64,000 nucleotides of DNA, from assembly GCA_015178975.1 (NCBI GenBank), contig WHVD01000275.1, positions 1-64,000 of the forward strand, in the 5' to 3' direction. This DNA is from Hysterangium stoloniferum. Taxonomy: Eukaryota > Basidiomycota > Agaricomycetes > Hysterangiales > Hysterangiaceae. The notes below the pieces were generated by a model. It did not search any database. It was given only the letters and a program-made list of their open reading frames with translations, and was not told the origin of the DNA. Below, piece by piece: positions 23,263 to 34,694 of this stretch (positions are counted from its first letter, which is position 1; the number at the start of each line of letters is the position of its first letter). The translations under genes were made by a program, and so were the position numbers.

Positions 23263-25110
23263 GCGAAGACACTTTCAAATGGATGAAGACACTTTCAAAC
23301 GGCGACAAAAAAGGCACTTTCATACGGCGACAAAACGGTTTTGGAACGGCGAAGATATTTTCGAACAGGAATGAGACATTTTCGACTGGCGACGAGGAGG
23401 TTTTTTCAACGGCGACCAAGTTTTGAAACGGAGACGAAATATTTTCAAATGGCAACACAGCGGTTTTTGAATGGTGTAGGGTTTAGGGTTTATGAATGGT
23501 GACAAAGAAATTTTTGAACAGCAACGACGTTTATGAACAGCGATGGATGGTTGGAATGGCGAGGGGGGGGGGGGGGAGTTTGAATGGCGAAGTGATGGTT
23601 GAAATGGCGAAAGGGGATGGTCGAGACGGTAAAGAAGACGATTTGGGGTTAAACAATATGAGGCGGCAAAGAAGGCGGTTTGAATGGCGGTGGGGACGAT
23701 TTGAAACGGTGAGGAAGGCATTTTGATTAGTGTTTTGAACAGCGACGAAGGCGTTTTGATCGGTATTTTGAACAGCGAAGAAGACGATTTGAAATGGCGG
23801 TGAAGACATGGTGACTAGTGTTTTGAATGAGGACGAAGGCATTTTGATCGGTATTTTGAACAGCGACGACAGTAATGTTTACCAATAGTTAACAGCGAAG
23901 AAGACGATTTGAAATGGCGATGAAGACATTTTGATTAGTGTTTTGAACGACGACGAAGGCGTTTGATCGGTATTTTGAACGGCAACGACAATAACGTTTG
24001 CCAACGGTTAAACAGCGAAGAAGACGATTTGAAATGGCGAAGAAGACGAATTGAAACGGCGATGAAGGCGTTTTGATCGGTCTTTTGAACGGTGACGACA
24101 ATGACGTTTGCCAACGGTGAAACGGTGAGGAGGACAATTTGAAATGGCGAAGAAGGCGTTTTGAGCAGTATTTGAATGGCCACGACAATAACGTTTGTCA
24201 ATGGTGAAACGGTGAGGAAGACAATTTGAAATGGCGAAGGCGACAAATTGAAACGGCGACGAAGGCGTTTTGATCGGTATTTTGAACGGCGACGACAATA
24301 ACGTTTGCCAACGGTGAAACAGTGAAGAAGACGATTTGAAACGGCAATGAAAACATTTTGATTAGTGTTGTGAACGGCGATGAAGGTGTTTTGATCGGTC
24401 TTTTGAATGGTGACGACAATGACGTTTGCCAACGGCGAAACAGCGAAGGGGAGGATTTGAAATGGTGATGAAGACCATTTTGATTAGTGTTTTGAACGAC
24501 GATGAAGATGTTTGATTGGTATTTCAATGGCGACAACAATAATGTTTGTCAACGGTGAAACGGTGAGGAAGACGTTTTGAAATGGCGATGAAGGTGTTTT
24601 GATCGGTATTTTGAACGGCAACGACAATAGCATTTGTCAACGGTGAAACAGCAAAGAAGATGATCTGAAAGGTGAAGAAGAAGATGATGATGATTTGAGA
24701 CGGCGATGAAGACAATTTGAAACGGCGACGAAGATGATATTAATTGGTATTTTGAATGGCGAAAACGATAACATTTGCCAATGGGAATCGAAGATGACGG
24801 TGATCAAAGTAATGACTAAAGACGTGTCGACGGCATTCTTGGTTGGAGTTGGAAGGGTGGAGGGCAAAACGGTTTGAACGGCGAGGGCCAGGGGGGTTGG
24901 GTGGTGAAGGGGAGATTTCACGTAGCGAAGGGAACGGTGTGAACGGCGAAGAGACCCCTTTCAATGACATCTGCGAATGGGTGGACAGCAAAACGGTTTG
25001 AACGGCAAGGGCCGGGGGGGGGGGGGGGGGGGGGGGGTGGCGAAGGGGAGGTTTTACGTGGTTTAGGGGACAGTTTGAACAGCGAAGAGACCCCTCTCAA
25101 CGCCATCTGT
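23263..25110 (+). repeat. Degenerate minisatellite, 1.85 kb
   Basis: Built from drifting units with the words TTTTGAACGGCGACGA, GACGATTTGAAATGGCGA, TTTTGATCGGT and AACGTTTGCCAACGGTGAA. A higher-order unit of roughly 100-140 bp recurs through 23,700-24,700. The long minus-strand ORFs here, rich in Ser-Pro-Phe-Gln, only reflect the repeat. A G-run of about 22 lies near 25,015. Confidence 0.85.
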
Positions 25111-25600
25111 GAACGAGACCTCGTTTGCAGGGGGAATACAAGGTATATATATAGACTAGTATTGAACCCTAAACCCTAACCAACTCCCAGCCTATCAAAA
25201 AGGAATGCAATGAGGTAAAGCAAGGTAGAGGGTTAGATACAAATTTACAGCCATTGCATGATCCTGTGTGTTCAACTGTGAGCCTTGGTGGGTTGGTTAG
25301 TTCTGTGGGATTGCACACAGGGGTCCCAGGCATGCCAGCCTTCGGCGACTAGGGTTCCATGTCTGTGGTGAGGGAATGATTGGCTCATATGGTGGTTGTT
25401 GATATTGGTCTATGGCTCTCTGGCAATGACAGCAGCTAGTGACATCGAGGTGGGTGAGACAGACTGATGTCATGATGAAGAAGTTTTGGCACTGTGTATA
25501 ACAAATGATGACCTACAATTCTACATCAGGAAATGTATGGTATAGATTATGAAAGAAGAACTGACATTTCAAGATTTTGACAAAATTGTCATTGTCTTTA
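25111..25600. other. Intergenic, nothing recognised
   Basis: Contains a short telomere-like string AACCCTAAACCCTAACC near 25,165. No coding pattern seen. Confidence 0.4.
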
Positions 25601-26824
25601 TCAAATGAGATCATTTCTTCTCCTCCTTCCTCTTTTGGATGGGATAAGGGTGTGGCAAGGCAGCTTGTACTGTAGACTGAAGAGAAACATAAGTATATAC
25701 ATGCAATACTGGAGAGCCAACAACAATAATGAAACTAAAAGAAAGAAAGGGTAGAAAGCACAGACAAATCTCGAAACAAACATCTCCACAGTGTCCATCA
25801 ATGTCAATGATTTTTGGTCCTTAAGTCCCATCAATGGCAGCATGGGATGGCTGTTGGCATTGACATTGACACTCACACCAACATTCCCATTTACATTGTT
25901 ATCAGTCAAAGTCATGCTGACATTGGAAGGGACATTCCCATCACTCAGTATCAAGGAATCCCCATTTGGCACCACCATAATGCTTTCAAATGCTAGCAGC
26001 AGACAGCAGATTTTGTGCATCTTGCATGAATACCTGGTAATGTATAGTAATATAATACATAGGATAAGAAAGACGGAAGACATATTTGAGCATGGAGATT
26101 TCATGGTAGATAATAGTGAAAGGATGAGAGTAACAAAGGAACAGTGTGCACCTTCTCAAATACATGTTGTGGGGTGTCTGACTCAGATTGATCCAGACCT
26201 TGTGAGTGTAAAGAGTGGATGAGGGCACAGATGGATTTGAATGTCAGCTTCACATTGCAGATTTTGGATTTCAGTTGCTGGTGTATGCACAAGGATAAGC
26301 AAACCCCACAGTATATACACATCCAAAGACAATGAAACCATAACATTCTCACCTGTGGGTTACTCACAGGTTGAAACATCTCTAATATCAGTGCAAGGGC
26401 AATGAGGACAAATGGTGCCAGAGAAATACACTAGAAACTTACCAAGGCTCCGAATCTCTGAAAATGTTCCTTTTTGTAAACATTCGCCCAATAAGTTGAA
26501 GAGTTCATCGTTCTTGACGATACACTTGCGAACATAGACACGATCGGTTAGGCCGGGCAGCAGGGGTGGATTGGCCGTTTCAGCAATTTGAGACAGAAGG
26601 GTGATAGCAAATTCGACATCAAAGTCACGCAGGCCTGACTGGACGGCCATGCGGATCAAGATGATGTTACTATTCTGTAACACCTCACGATCTTGCCTCT
26701 GCTCATTTTTAGAAGATGTGCGTCTGGTGATCACATGATGAAGTTTCTTGATTGACGATTCGTTAGCAGACTCCGAGGATGACGACCGCTGGGTATCAGG
26801 AAGGAGCTGCGATCGATTAGACAT
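25601..26824 (-). CDS. Hypothetical protein, several exons, only the first sure
   Basis: The first exon is 26824-26443 (127 codons): a Ser-rich start, a basic stretch, then helical SNIILIRMAVQSGLRDFDVE and RVYVRKCIVKNDELFNLLGE, ending at RSLG before a GTAAGT donor. Downstream, a stretch at 25990-25620 (GDSLILSDGNVPSNVSMTL, then a long hydrophobic FLLVSLLLLALQYCMYIL segment) may be a later exon or chance. No family recognised. The start codon is only 37 bp from the beginning of the oppositely oriented LINE, so the LINE probably lies in its promoter region. Confidence 0.4.
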
Positions 26825-26860
26825 GATAGCGGTCGTGGGCGGAAATGACAGTGAGGTCAC

Positions 26861-28451
26861 GTGACATGGACGGTTACTCCCAACCACCATCTGCTTCCGG
26901 CCTGCGAAGGGGCCGACGCTCTCTCTCCCCTGGGGACGATATCAGCTCCGGTTTTAAAAAAGCAAAATTCGTCCACAACCCTGGTCCTAGCCACGACATG
27001 GACGAAGACTGCCCCACACCCTCGCCCGCCTCCAACCCAATCCTTCCCCTCCCGAACACGCTCAGTTCCACCACCGACCCGCAACTCCGTGAAGAACCTA
27101 ATTGAGGTCTACTCGAAATCCTACGCTGTCGACGACCCAATTGCCGGGTGGGTCACTCTCTGCCTCAGCCTAATTGACGTTATTGTAGACCCCCTCCCCC
27201 ACGGCGAACCCTTCGTCGACCCTTCTATTGCTGACGGCCACTCAGAAATCCGCACATACCTCAGTCAAGCCTTCAAGGTCTCCACATCTGCCCCCCCCCC
27301 CCCCCCCCCCCCCCAGGATGCCCCGCCTCCCCCGTCCCTCCCAACATCACACACTACCTCCAACAATTCCAACAATCGATCACGGCCCAACTCTCACGAT
27401 TGGAATGCCAAATCTCCAACGGAACTCGCACCCCCCCCCCCCCCCCCCCAGACCCCTCCCTCTGGCCCACGATCGTTTGCTGCAGTCGCTGCCTCACCGC
27501 CCATCTCAGGTCCCCCGGCTCCCAAAACTCCCAAGCCCCCCCTTCGCAAACCCCCCTCCCCAATCCGCTTGGTGGTTCGCTTCAAAGGCAACCCTCCGCT
27601 GGTGAACAGCCGCCGCCCTCCTTAATCCTCTCCAAGAGGATCAACGGCAAACTTAAAGCCATCCCCACCGCCTGTGGCCTCCAGGCCATCGGGACCCACT
27701 GGAACCCAACTGGCAACCTCATCGTCACATTCCCCCCTGCCACCTCCCCCGCCCTCGTCTCAGCTCACCTCCCGTCCATCCGCGAGGCCCTAGAGCTCGG
27801 CTCGGACCCCACCATATCACGCGACACTCGCTGGTCCAAGATCGTCCTGTGCGGCGTCTTTGCATGTGAGTTCCCCGGAAGCGCAGTCTTCTCTGATGCC
27901 TCCCTCCTGGACTCGTTCAACAACCTCCCCTTGGCCTCTAAAATCACCCTCACCCAACCCCCCTCCTGGGTCCGACCCCCGGACGCAATGGCCGGTCTCA
28001 AGTCCTCCATCTCGCTAGCCTTCGAAGACCCTGACGGCACTCTCCTCAAGGAAGCCTTTCAAATGCAATTTTTCATGTTCAGTGCCCCGGTCGTAGTGAA
28101 ACGCTGGGTGGACAAACCGAAACTCCGCCAATGCCCCATCTGCTGGGCCATTGGCCATGCCGCCCACAATGCAAGTGCCGCCCTAAGTGCCGCCTCTGGA
28201 GTGAATGCCACGCTGAAGCAGACCACCGCACCAAGTGCAATGACTGCAAGCTCGCCAATCTCCCTGCCAACCAGGACTGCCCCCACAACTTCAGGTGGGT
28301 CAACTGCTCTGGCCCTCATGTAGCTGACTCCCCCGAGTGCCCCGAGCGCGGCAAGTATGTGATCCCCCCCGCCCTGACTCAGGCCGCCCCACCCCCCCCC
28401 CCCCAGCCTTCAAACCACCCCCCCTCCGACGCTGATATTGGTTTCGACTAA
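26861..28451 (+). pseudogene. LINE ORF1 (Gag-like, zinc knuckles), frame-broken
   Basis: It reads through three frames: a Pro-rich N-terminal half with poly-Pro runs coded by C-runs; a middle part (27,610-28,160) with LKAIPTACGLQAIGTHWNPT and KRWVDKPKLRQCPICWAIGH; and a Cys/His-rich end in another frame (CKCRPKCRLWSECHAEADH, CNDCKLANLPANQDCPHNFR). The last pieces form two or three CCHC-like knuckles expected of an ORF1 that binds its own RNA. The frame changes near 27,620 and 28,165 make it inactive. Confidence 0.7.
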
Positions 28452-28469
28452 TGTAACCCCCGCCACTTG

Positions 28470-29226
28470 GATGCCTCCAACTCAACGTGGCCCGCTCCAA
28501 CGCCCGCATGCACTGTATACTCAGCACCCTTCTCAACTACGACATCCTCTTCCTCCAAGAGCCCTGGTGGCGAAAAATTGGCACTGGACGCTCCATCACT
28601 GATCCGTCCGGGACTGACATCAAGGGCACCGTTTCCTGCCCCGCCTGAGAGGCTTTCCTCCCCCTCATCACCACTGACGAAACCCCTCAAGTCGGCACCT
28701 TTGTACGTAAAAACTCTCCTGGCCTCTTGGTGCTCCCCCGCCCAGATATCCTCGACTCCCCGGACACACTCACCAACTGTTTTACATACGGTGATTTCTC
28801 CTTTATGTCTGTGAATGTATATATAATGCTGGTGCCAGCAGAGACTCTGTTGCACTCCAAACACTTCTTAACTTGGACCTCCCAGCCACAACTCCGACCC
28901 TAATCCTTGGGGACTTGAACCTCCACCACCCATCCTGGGCAATTGCTGGCACCCAACCCCGCCAACCCTCCTCTGCAGCCAACGACATTGCTGACTGGGC
29001 AGCCGCGAATGCTCTGGCTCATGTCAACCACCTGGAGAAACCAACCGGCATGGGCCGTTCGAACGAGTCCGACTCCATCATCGACCTAACTTGGGCCAAC
29101 TTTGCAGCCGCCGAGCGCAACCTAATCCAAGATTGGGAGGTCCTCCTGGACTCAGCTGTTGCCTCGGACCACAACCCCATTCACTGGGCCATCCAACCCC
29201 CGAACCCTCCCCCAGCCACCCCCTGA
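28470..29226 (+). pseudogene. LINE AP-endonuclease domain, with internal stop
   Basis: The family motifs appear in order: LQLNVARSNARMH (Asn), ILFLQEPWW (catalytic Glu), LILGDLNLHHPSW (GDxN, about 28,905) and SDHNPIHW (SDH, about 29,165). A TGA at 28,645-28,650 follows SCPA, and the frame shifts near 28,830. This domain nicks target DNA to prime reverse transcription; here it is dead. Confidence 0.75.
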
Positions 29227-30052
29227 TGACCACCCCCACCCTTTCCGGATTGACCCGTCTTTGCAGAAAGAGTGGTGTGAGGCATTTTTCCCACTCCATT
29301 GGTGCTAACCCACCACCCCCAGAATACCACTCCACCCAAGATGTCGAAGCGAGTGCCACTGCGCTCCTCAGCTCTCTATCCCAAGCCACCTCCGATGTCA
29401 TGCCCCGGAGCACTGGCAAGGCCCCTCCCCGCTCCAAATGGTGGAATGAGGCCTGGGATGAGGCCATGCGTGCCCTCATGCACACACGTGGACCTCAACG
29501 TGAGATGGTCAGAGGCCGTCTCCAGGCAACCATCCGCAAAGCGAAACACGACTGGGCGATGGACATCGTCCAACGTGCCACCCATAGAGAGGTGTGGAGC
29601 CTCTGCCAATGGGCCTCAGGAAAATGCCGGCAACGGACCCCCCCAATCCGTCATGGTGATAGCATAGCTATCGACCCACATTCACAATGCCATGCCTTTG
29701 CTGAGACCTTCTTCCCCAGGACTGCCCCCTCGATAGACCCAGTCTTGCGATTGGACCCTGCCCCCCTCCCCCCATGGGACTTAACCCTCTTCTCACAGTG
29801 TGAGGTCCTAGAAAGCCTCTGATCTGCCTCGAGCACCTCTGCTCCCGGTGCCTCCGGCTCCACCTACCGGACGATCAAATGGACTTTCTCGGTTTTGCCT
29901 GAGGTGCTCACCAATTTCGTCAATAGCTGTGTTCAACTAGGTGTCCACCCTGGAGCCTTCAAAATGGCTGTTATTGTGATTGTCCCCAAACAACACAAAG
30001 CTGATATGTCCAACCCCTGCTCCTACCACACAATCACATTGCTGGACTCCTA
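29227..30052 (+). pseudogene. LINE reverse transcriptase, N-terminal part
   Basis: WWNEAWDEAMRALMHTRGP and AKHDWAMDIVQRATHREVW are the linker that LINEs carry before the polymerase. After a stop near 29,820 come FKMAVIVIVPKQHKADMSNP and the ITLLDS motif, the first reverse-transcriptase block. The catalytic YxDD block is absent because the element ends here. Confidence 0.75.
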
Positions 30053-30102
30053 ACCTTTCCTGGACGGTGAGAGAAAGTACAGTTCAGGAAAGGTTAGGAG
30101 TC
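30045..30102. repeat. Perfect 18-bp inverted repeat at the LINE breakpoint
   Basis: GACTCCTAACCTTTCCTG (30045-30062) is the exact reverse complement of 30085-30102, with a 22-base loop. The right arm belongs to a segment duplicated at 30507. Confidence 0.85.
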
Positions 30103-30610
30103 TACAGATGATACATTTTTTATCTTAAAACTGAAGTTGGATTGGGTAGGGGCATGATTTCTCAACATGTAAACACAGTACCTTCAAATATGTGGAGGAA
30201 GAGGGATGCGAAGCAGGAAAACCCCCCGGTTTTTAAAAAACCTACACTAGCTTTCTCCACCTCATCCAAAGGAGCAGAGTATGATTGTTCATCCATTTTC
30301 ACTTGCCTTACAGAAAAGGGTAAGGGCACCCAGTAAGTCGAGACATTGGATCTGGGTTTGAGTTTGATTTCTAATAGTCATACCAGAGGGGATACTGAGG
30401 GTGATGATGATGAGGAGATGGAGTATTATATCAATAGCTTCACAGATGAAGATCTTCTTTCAGTAGAGTTAGATGGGAAAGGAAAGAGTATAAGATCTGA
30501 TACTATGGTGAGAGAAAGTACAGTCCAGGAATGGTTAGGAGTCTACAGATGACACACATTTTATGTCAAGACTGACATTGAATTGGGTAGTGGTGGGACC
30601 TCTTGACATA
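30067..30610 (+). repeat. Two direct copies of a 100-bp segment
   Basis: 30067-30165 (GGTGAGAGAAAGTACAGTTC...GGATTGGGTAGGGG) recurs at 30507-30605 at roughly 85 percent identity by eye. The copies are 440 bp apart. Small ORFs in and between them show only acidic, low-complexity sequence. Confidence 0.75.
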
Positions 30611-31025
30611 GGGTGGCAGTCTCTTTAAAGTGGACTCTGTTCGCCAATTCGAAAAAAGGGGTGTGGATGAGGTTTCCCCACCAGTTATTGGTGAAGATGA
30701 TAGGAGTCAGCGCCAAAAACTGTCCTACAAAATGGCAGACACCTCACCATGTTTTTTGAGCATTGGCAGGGAAGTGCCAATTTCTGGATACACATCTCTA
30801 GGGTGGACAGGATATATGGCATTGATTCCTGCCTCGTCCAGCTCCTTAATAGGACGAGGGGGAAAGAATTGGAATTCTCCTGCTTTGAATATACGGACGG
30901 GTCAGGCTTCGTTTAGTGACAGGATTCCTTCAAGTAGTGCTGGACCATCAATTATGGCACAACAACAGCGGTCTATTACTGCAGAGGGGGACTTTGAATG
31001 ATTTGGAAACAAGCTTGAAGGCCTA

Positions 31026-31412
31026 ATGCGAACATTGAAGGGGTCTTGCATGATTTGTTGTTTAATACACAAAGATTGGCATCAAGAACATACTGCACGA
31101 CATTGTCCTAGGCATCAACATCAACTGTCTGACTTTTTGGACATGCTTCAGATGTATCATTGCCCCCCGAAATCGCAGATGTGTTATGGATGCTTAATGT
31201 GGACAGGTGTTAAAAAATTCCAACATGGCATGTCAAAAACAGGCAAGGAATGTGTGTATCTGGACATCCTTCCACCACTTTTATGGGTGATCTGGGAACA
31301 TGAGGAGACTCGTAACGGAGTTGTTGCAGAGTTTGAGCCAAAGACTACAGGGGGGATACCTGTAGGTTCTAGAAAAGAAATGGAGGAGTGGCTTTTATGT
31401 TCACCAGGATGA
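31026..31412 (+). CDS. Cys/His-rich zinc-binding-like ORF, unknown
   Basis: 128 codons without a stop. The protein has CMICCLIHKDWHQEHTARHC and CPPKSQMCYGCLMWTGVKK, i.e. paired Cys-x2-Cys and His-Cys sites of a possible two-metal finger, and an ILPPLLWVIWEHEE helix. I know similar Cys/His tails downstream of helicase-like genes in mushroom genomes, often multicopy and mobile-linked, but no helicase motif is seen here. It may be an exon or a fragment. Confidence 0.4.
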   Translation: MRTLKGSCMICCLIHKDWHQEHTARHCPRHQHQLSDFLDMLQMYHCPPKSQMCYGCLMWTGVKKFQHGMSKTGKECVYLDILPPLLWVIWEHEETRNGVVAEFEPKTTGGIPVGSRKEMEEWLLCSPG

Positions 31413-32194
31413 GGAAAGTTTCCAAAGATCTCTCAGGTGTTGGTGTGGATATTCAGGGACTTGATTTAAGATGGCTGGGGGTATTTTAGAAAGGAAAAAT
31501 GTCAGATCTCGTTTTTGAGACAGGGTTCTTAATTCTATTTGTCCACGAGTCTCTTGTTAGGTATTGAGTACATCAACTTGTGTGGGAGGTAGAATTTTAC
31601 TTTGATTACTCAGGTCAAATAGATTCCCAGTTGATTTTTGGTAAATATTGGATAGAATTTGGGTCTGATCATGGGTCGTTTAAATTGCAAGTAGAGGAGG
31701 AGTCAGGTCCTATATTAAATAAATAAAACTTGATTTGAAGGAGAAGGAATAGGACGTGGATCGGTTCTCAGCCTGGAAAGAGAGGTACGTGTGAAGATAA
31801 TAAAGGGAAGTGGATGTGAAAGATTAGAAGTGCAGGAAGGAGGGAATGTAGATTGAGGAGAGTCAACTATGGACGGACAGTGGTATAAGGTAGCTAATGG
31901 GACAAGTGACTAAATATAACAGTATGTATATTCCGGAAGGGTTTCCACAAAAAAAAGTCAGCTAGACAGGGTTCGAGAGAGAAAGGGAAGGATCTTGAAA
32001 CTCGGCCAAGGTTCTGCCTCCTAACGACGGTCAAGCTTAGACTGCAGCCCTCGTTAGCATGGCGAAGATCATAGAGCTCCACAGTGTGGAAAGGCCAGCA
32101 GCACATCAATTTGCACCATCTCTGTCTGTGATTCACAGTAGTGGTGGTGCACTAATGGCAATTTTTAGCACGGAAACCATGAGATCGAACACCA
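31413..32194. other. No gene recognised
   Basis: Purine-rich plus strand. The P-loop (GxxxxGKS/T) that should precede the GTPase fragment below was looked for here in all frames and not found. Confidence 0.4.
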
Positions 32195-33250
32195 GTTTCA
32201 ATATCCAACTGCTCATGGCTTCGTATTTCATGACTCCTGCAGGTTTGAAGCGGGTAGTGCTGTCGAGCTGCAAAAAGTCAGAAACTTTATCGAAAGCCGA
32301 GCAAAGGGTGTGCAATTAAAGGATCAACTACATGCCATCTGGTGTGCTGAACTTCTGTGTTATTTTTCTAATTTCTGACTTTTGTGGTTCAGGTATTGTT
32401 TGCCAACTAGTAACAATAGAGGGATGACTGATAAAGAGATGAGTCTGTTTGAGAGGGGCATGGGAAATGGTCAGCGAGTATCTGCTTCATCAGTTGAACC
32501 CACTGCTTATTATTCTCATTATCATTCAAGTCCCTATTATCACCATTTTTACAAAGATGGATGCTTTGGACCAGGAGGTACGGAACCAGTTAATGTTCAA
32601 TGATGATGATCTTTCTCATGAAGAAATTGAAAAAAAAGTTCCCGATCTCACAGAGGAGATATTTCAAAAGAAATATCTCAAACGACTCAATGAAGTAAAA
32701 CACAAGCCTCGTTATGTTGTATACCTCCATGGGACATTGCTTCTTGTCGATAGCACAGCAATGTGCTTAACCACACTCCTCAGACATGAACAAAGAGGGT
32801 ACTAATTGTGATGAGCTGATTTTGAGAACCTCACAGACCCTTGACCGTGACACTCTGAAACTGTTCTGTCTGTCTATATTGCGGATCAATATTGAATCTC
32901 GTATCAAACAAGTTATCAACAAGTAAGCTACCCATTCTCTGTCTTCAAAGGTAGACTGCCAATACATGGATACCCAAGGATAATTATACCGCAGGGGCAA
33001 GGTGAGGGACGATATGGCCAATGCAAGATAGACGATTGAATGCACGGGTACCACTTTTCTCAGTTGTTCTCAAATCAGGCACATTTTCCGAAAAACAAGC
33101 AAAATCCTTGTTCTGCACGGTCATGTATTGTTTTCCACACGTCTTGGTACGGGAATGTTGTAACCCCTGCACTATCATGTTCAAACATTGGGAACAACAG
33201 CCTGTGAGTGACTTGAAGCTATCCTCTTTTCATGTCATTTCCTGATATTT
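32195..33250 (+). pseudogene. G-domain GTPase fragment, decayed
   Basis: Exons in phase: about 32195-32339 (HGFVFHDSCRFEAGSAVEL, then LKDQLHAIW), 32392-32473 (YCLPTSNNRGMTDKE) and 32532-32720 (VPIITIFTKMDALDQEV, RYVVYLH). A further piece at 32,830-32,925 reads LDRDTLKLFCLSILRINIE, and SLFCTVMYCFPH at about 33,100 is like the hydrophobic C-terminal end of the family. G4 (TKMD) is intact; in G3 the normal DSRGFE is DSCRFE, so the switch-II glycine is lost. The P-loop is missing. This is the mushroom 'G domain-containing protein' family of unknown role. The large LTR element sits just downstream of it. Confidence 0.65.
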
Positions 33251-33635
33251 TGTTGGTAGAGTGTGAGTGTCCATACATGTCTTGACAATTTCTGGCCATC
33301 ATTGATCTCAGTATCTTGGCGTTAGTTTGTGAGCTGATCATCCTTGTGATTGTTATTGCCTTATCTAACTTAATATCATTGCTTCTGAGCAGAATGTAGG
33401 TCTACCTTGGGAAGTGTTATCATTATGTTGATCTCCATTTCTCCCTGGTCACTACAGAAAGTATGTAACACATTTCTACTGCTGCAGTTTTCTTTATTCA
33501 GTTTACATTCATTCAACTATTTCATGATCGTGTCTCCAGCTGGTGAGTATTTTAGAAAATATGATTATAATACTGCTCAAGATATCTAGATTGTGAGTAT
33601 GGCTTTGTCATGTGTTTGTTTGGCTTCTGACATAT

Positions 33636-34694
33636 TGTCAGGAACCGGAAGGCCCGCCGGCCTCCGGGCCCCCGGACCCCATCCTACATGCTCCCGACCC
33701 TCTATATTGTATAGTAACAACCGGAGTTCCCACCGGAGCCCGCACGTTAACTTGTTTATGCCTGACTCTCTGTACACACCCCACCTGTCTACACCTAACT
33801 CTCTATGTCTCATACACCAGTCCTCGGACTCCACCGGACTCCGGACTCCACTCTATATACACCCGACACTCTGTGTCTTATGTACCAGTCACCGGACTCC
33901 GACCGGACTCCCGGAACCCCTCTAACAGAGCATAGAACCCCGCTCCTGTTATGATCTGTCTCTGCGTCTCACACACCAGTCATTGGAAAAGCCACCAGAC
34001 TCCACTGGACCTCCTGCACATCAAGCCTGTCTATACCCGACACTATCTTGTGCATCACATCACCGGACTCCGACCGGACTTCCGGAACCCCTCTAACTGA
34101 GCCCTGCTCCCGTTATGGTTAAATGATCTGTCATGATTCGTTCTCCGCTCCCATTCTGTTCCATCCCTAATTCCCAGTTTAGTATTTACTTGTTTCGTGT
34201 TATGTTTAATAGTTCTGCCTCTCATTAATACTGGATTTGGTATTATTACATTTCACAGTCTATATAAGTCTGCTATATTCATGTACTTAGAATCCAGTTT
34301 CAATCTCGAACTAGTTTTCCCCCAAACAAGTTTGATCCTTGAACAGTCTCTAGTCCTCTTGTCTGTCTGCACGCTCAATTCCCAGAACTCCCACGGGAAC
34401 TCCGGAATCTATATCTTCCTGTATGCATTCTGTCAGCTCGAAATATGGACATCCGAATGAGTGTACGAGGGCACAGCCTATAAGCTGAAGCCAAGTCCAT
34501 CTCAGTAGTTCACCATAACTTTCTGGTAATTATTCTGATACCACCATTCCTTGTACTAATAATCCCCGGAGCTTTCCCGGGACCTATTACCCGGGGAGTC
34601 CATGGGGACAATTCCCGGAAGCAAGTGTGTGTTTGGAATAGTTACCGGAAACCTCCGTGGGGCTTTCCATGGAGCTTTGTTCGGGAACTTAACA
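33636..34694 (+). repeat. 5' LTR of the LARD-like element
   Basis: 1059 bp, TGTCAGGAACCGG to GGAACTTAACA. Contains TATATAAGTC near 34,261, a likely TATA box, and a CCGGAC-rich first half. The following GTAGATTGAAAC does not begin with TGG, so no standard tRNA primer site is seen. Confidence 0.85.

Larger units (their letters stand above)
26861..30052 (+). mobile_element. Non-LTR retrotransposon (LINE), truncated in the reverse transcriptase
   Basis: In order: ORF1 with zinc knuckles, an AP-type endonuclease, and the start of a reverse transcriptase. The element is GC- and C-rich, with poly-C runs at 27,291, 27,431 and 28,388, unlike its AT-rich surroundings. It stops abruptly at 30,052, at the segment where fungal LINEs have the RPI(S/T)LL motif (here HTITLLDS). 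LINEs usually lose their 5' end; here the 3' end is gone, so the loss came after insertion. Confidence 0.85.

Noticed and set aside
23889-24539. Minus-strand ORFs rich in Ser, Pro, Phe and Arg
   Set aside because: Shadows of the 1.85-kb minisatellite; three frames are open at once.
23474-25180. Telomere or subtelomere
   Set aside because: Only two short TAGGGTTTAGGGTTTA-like strings, in opposite orientation, 1.7 kb apart. Too short to call a chromosome end.
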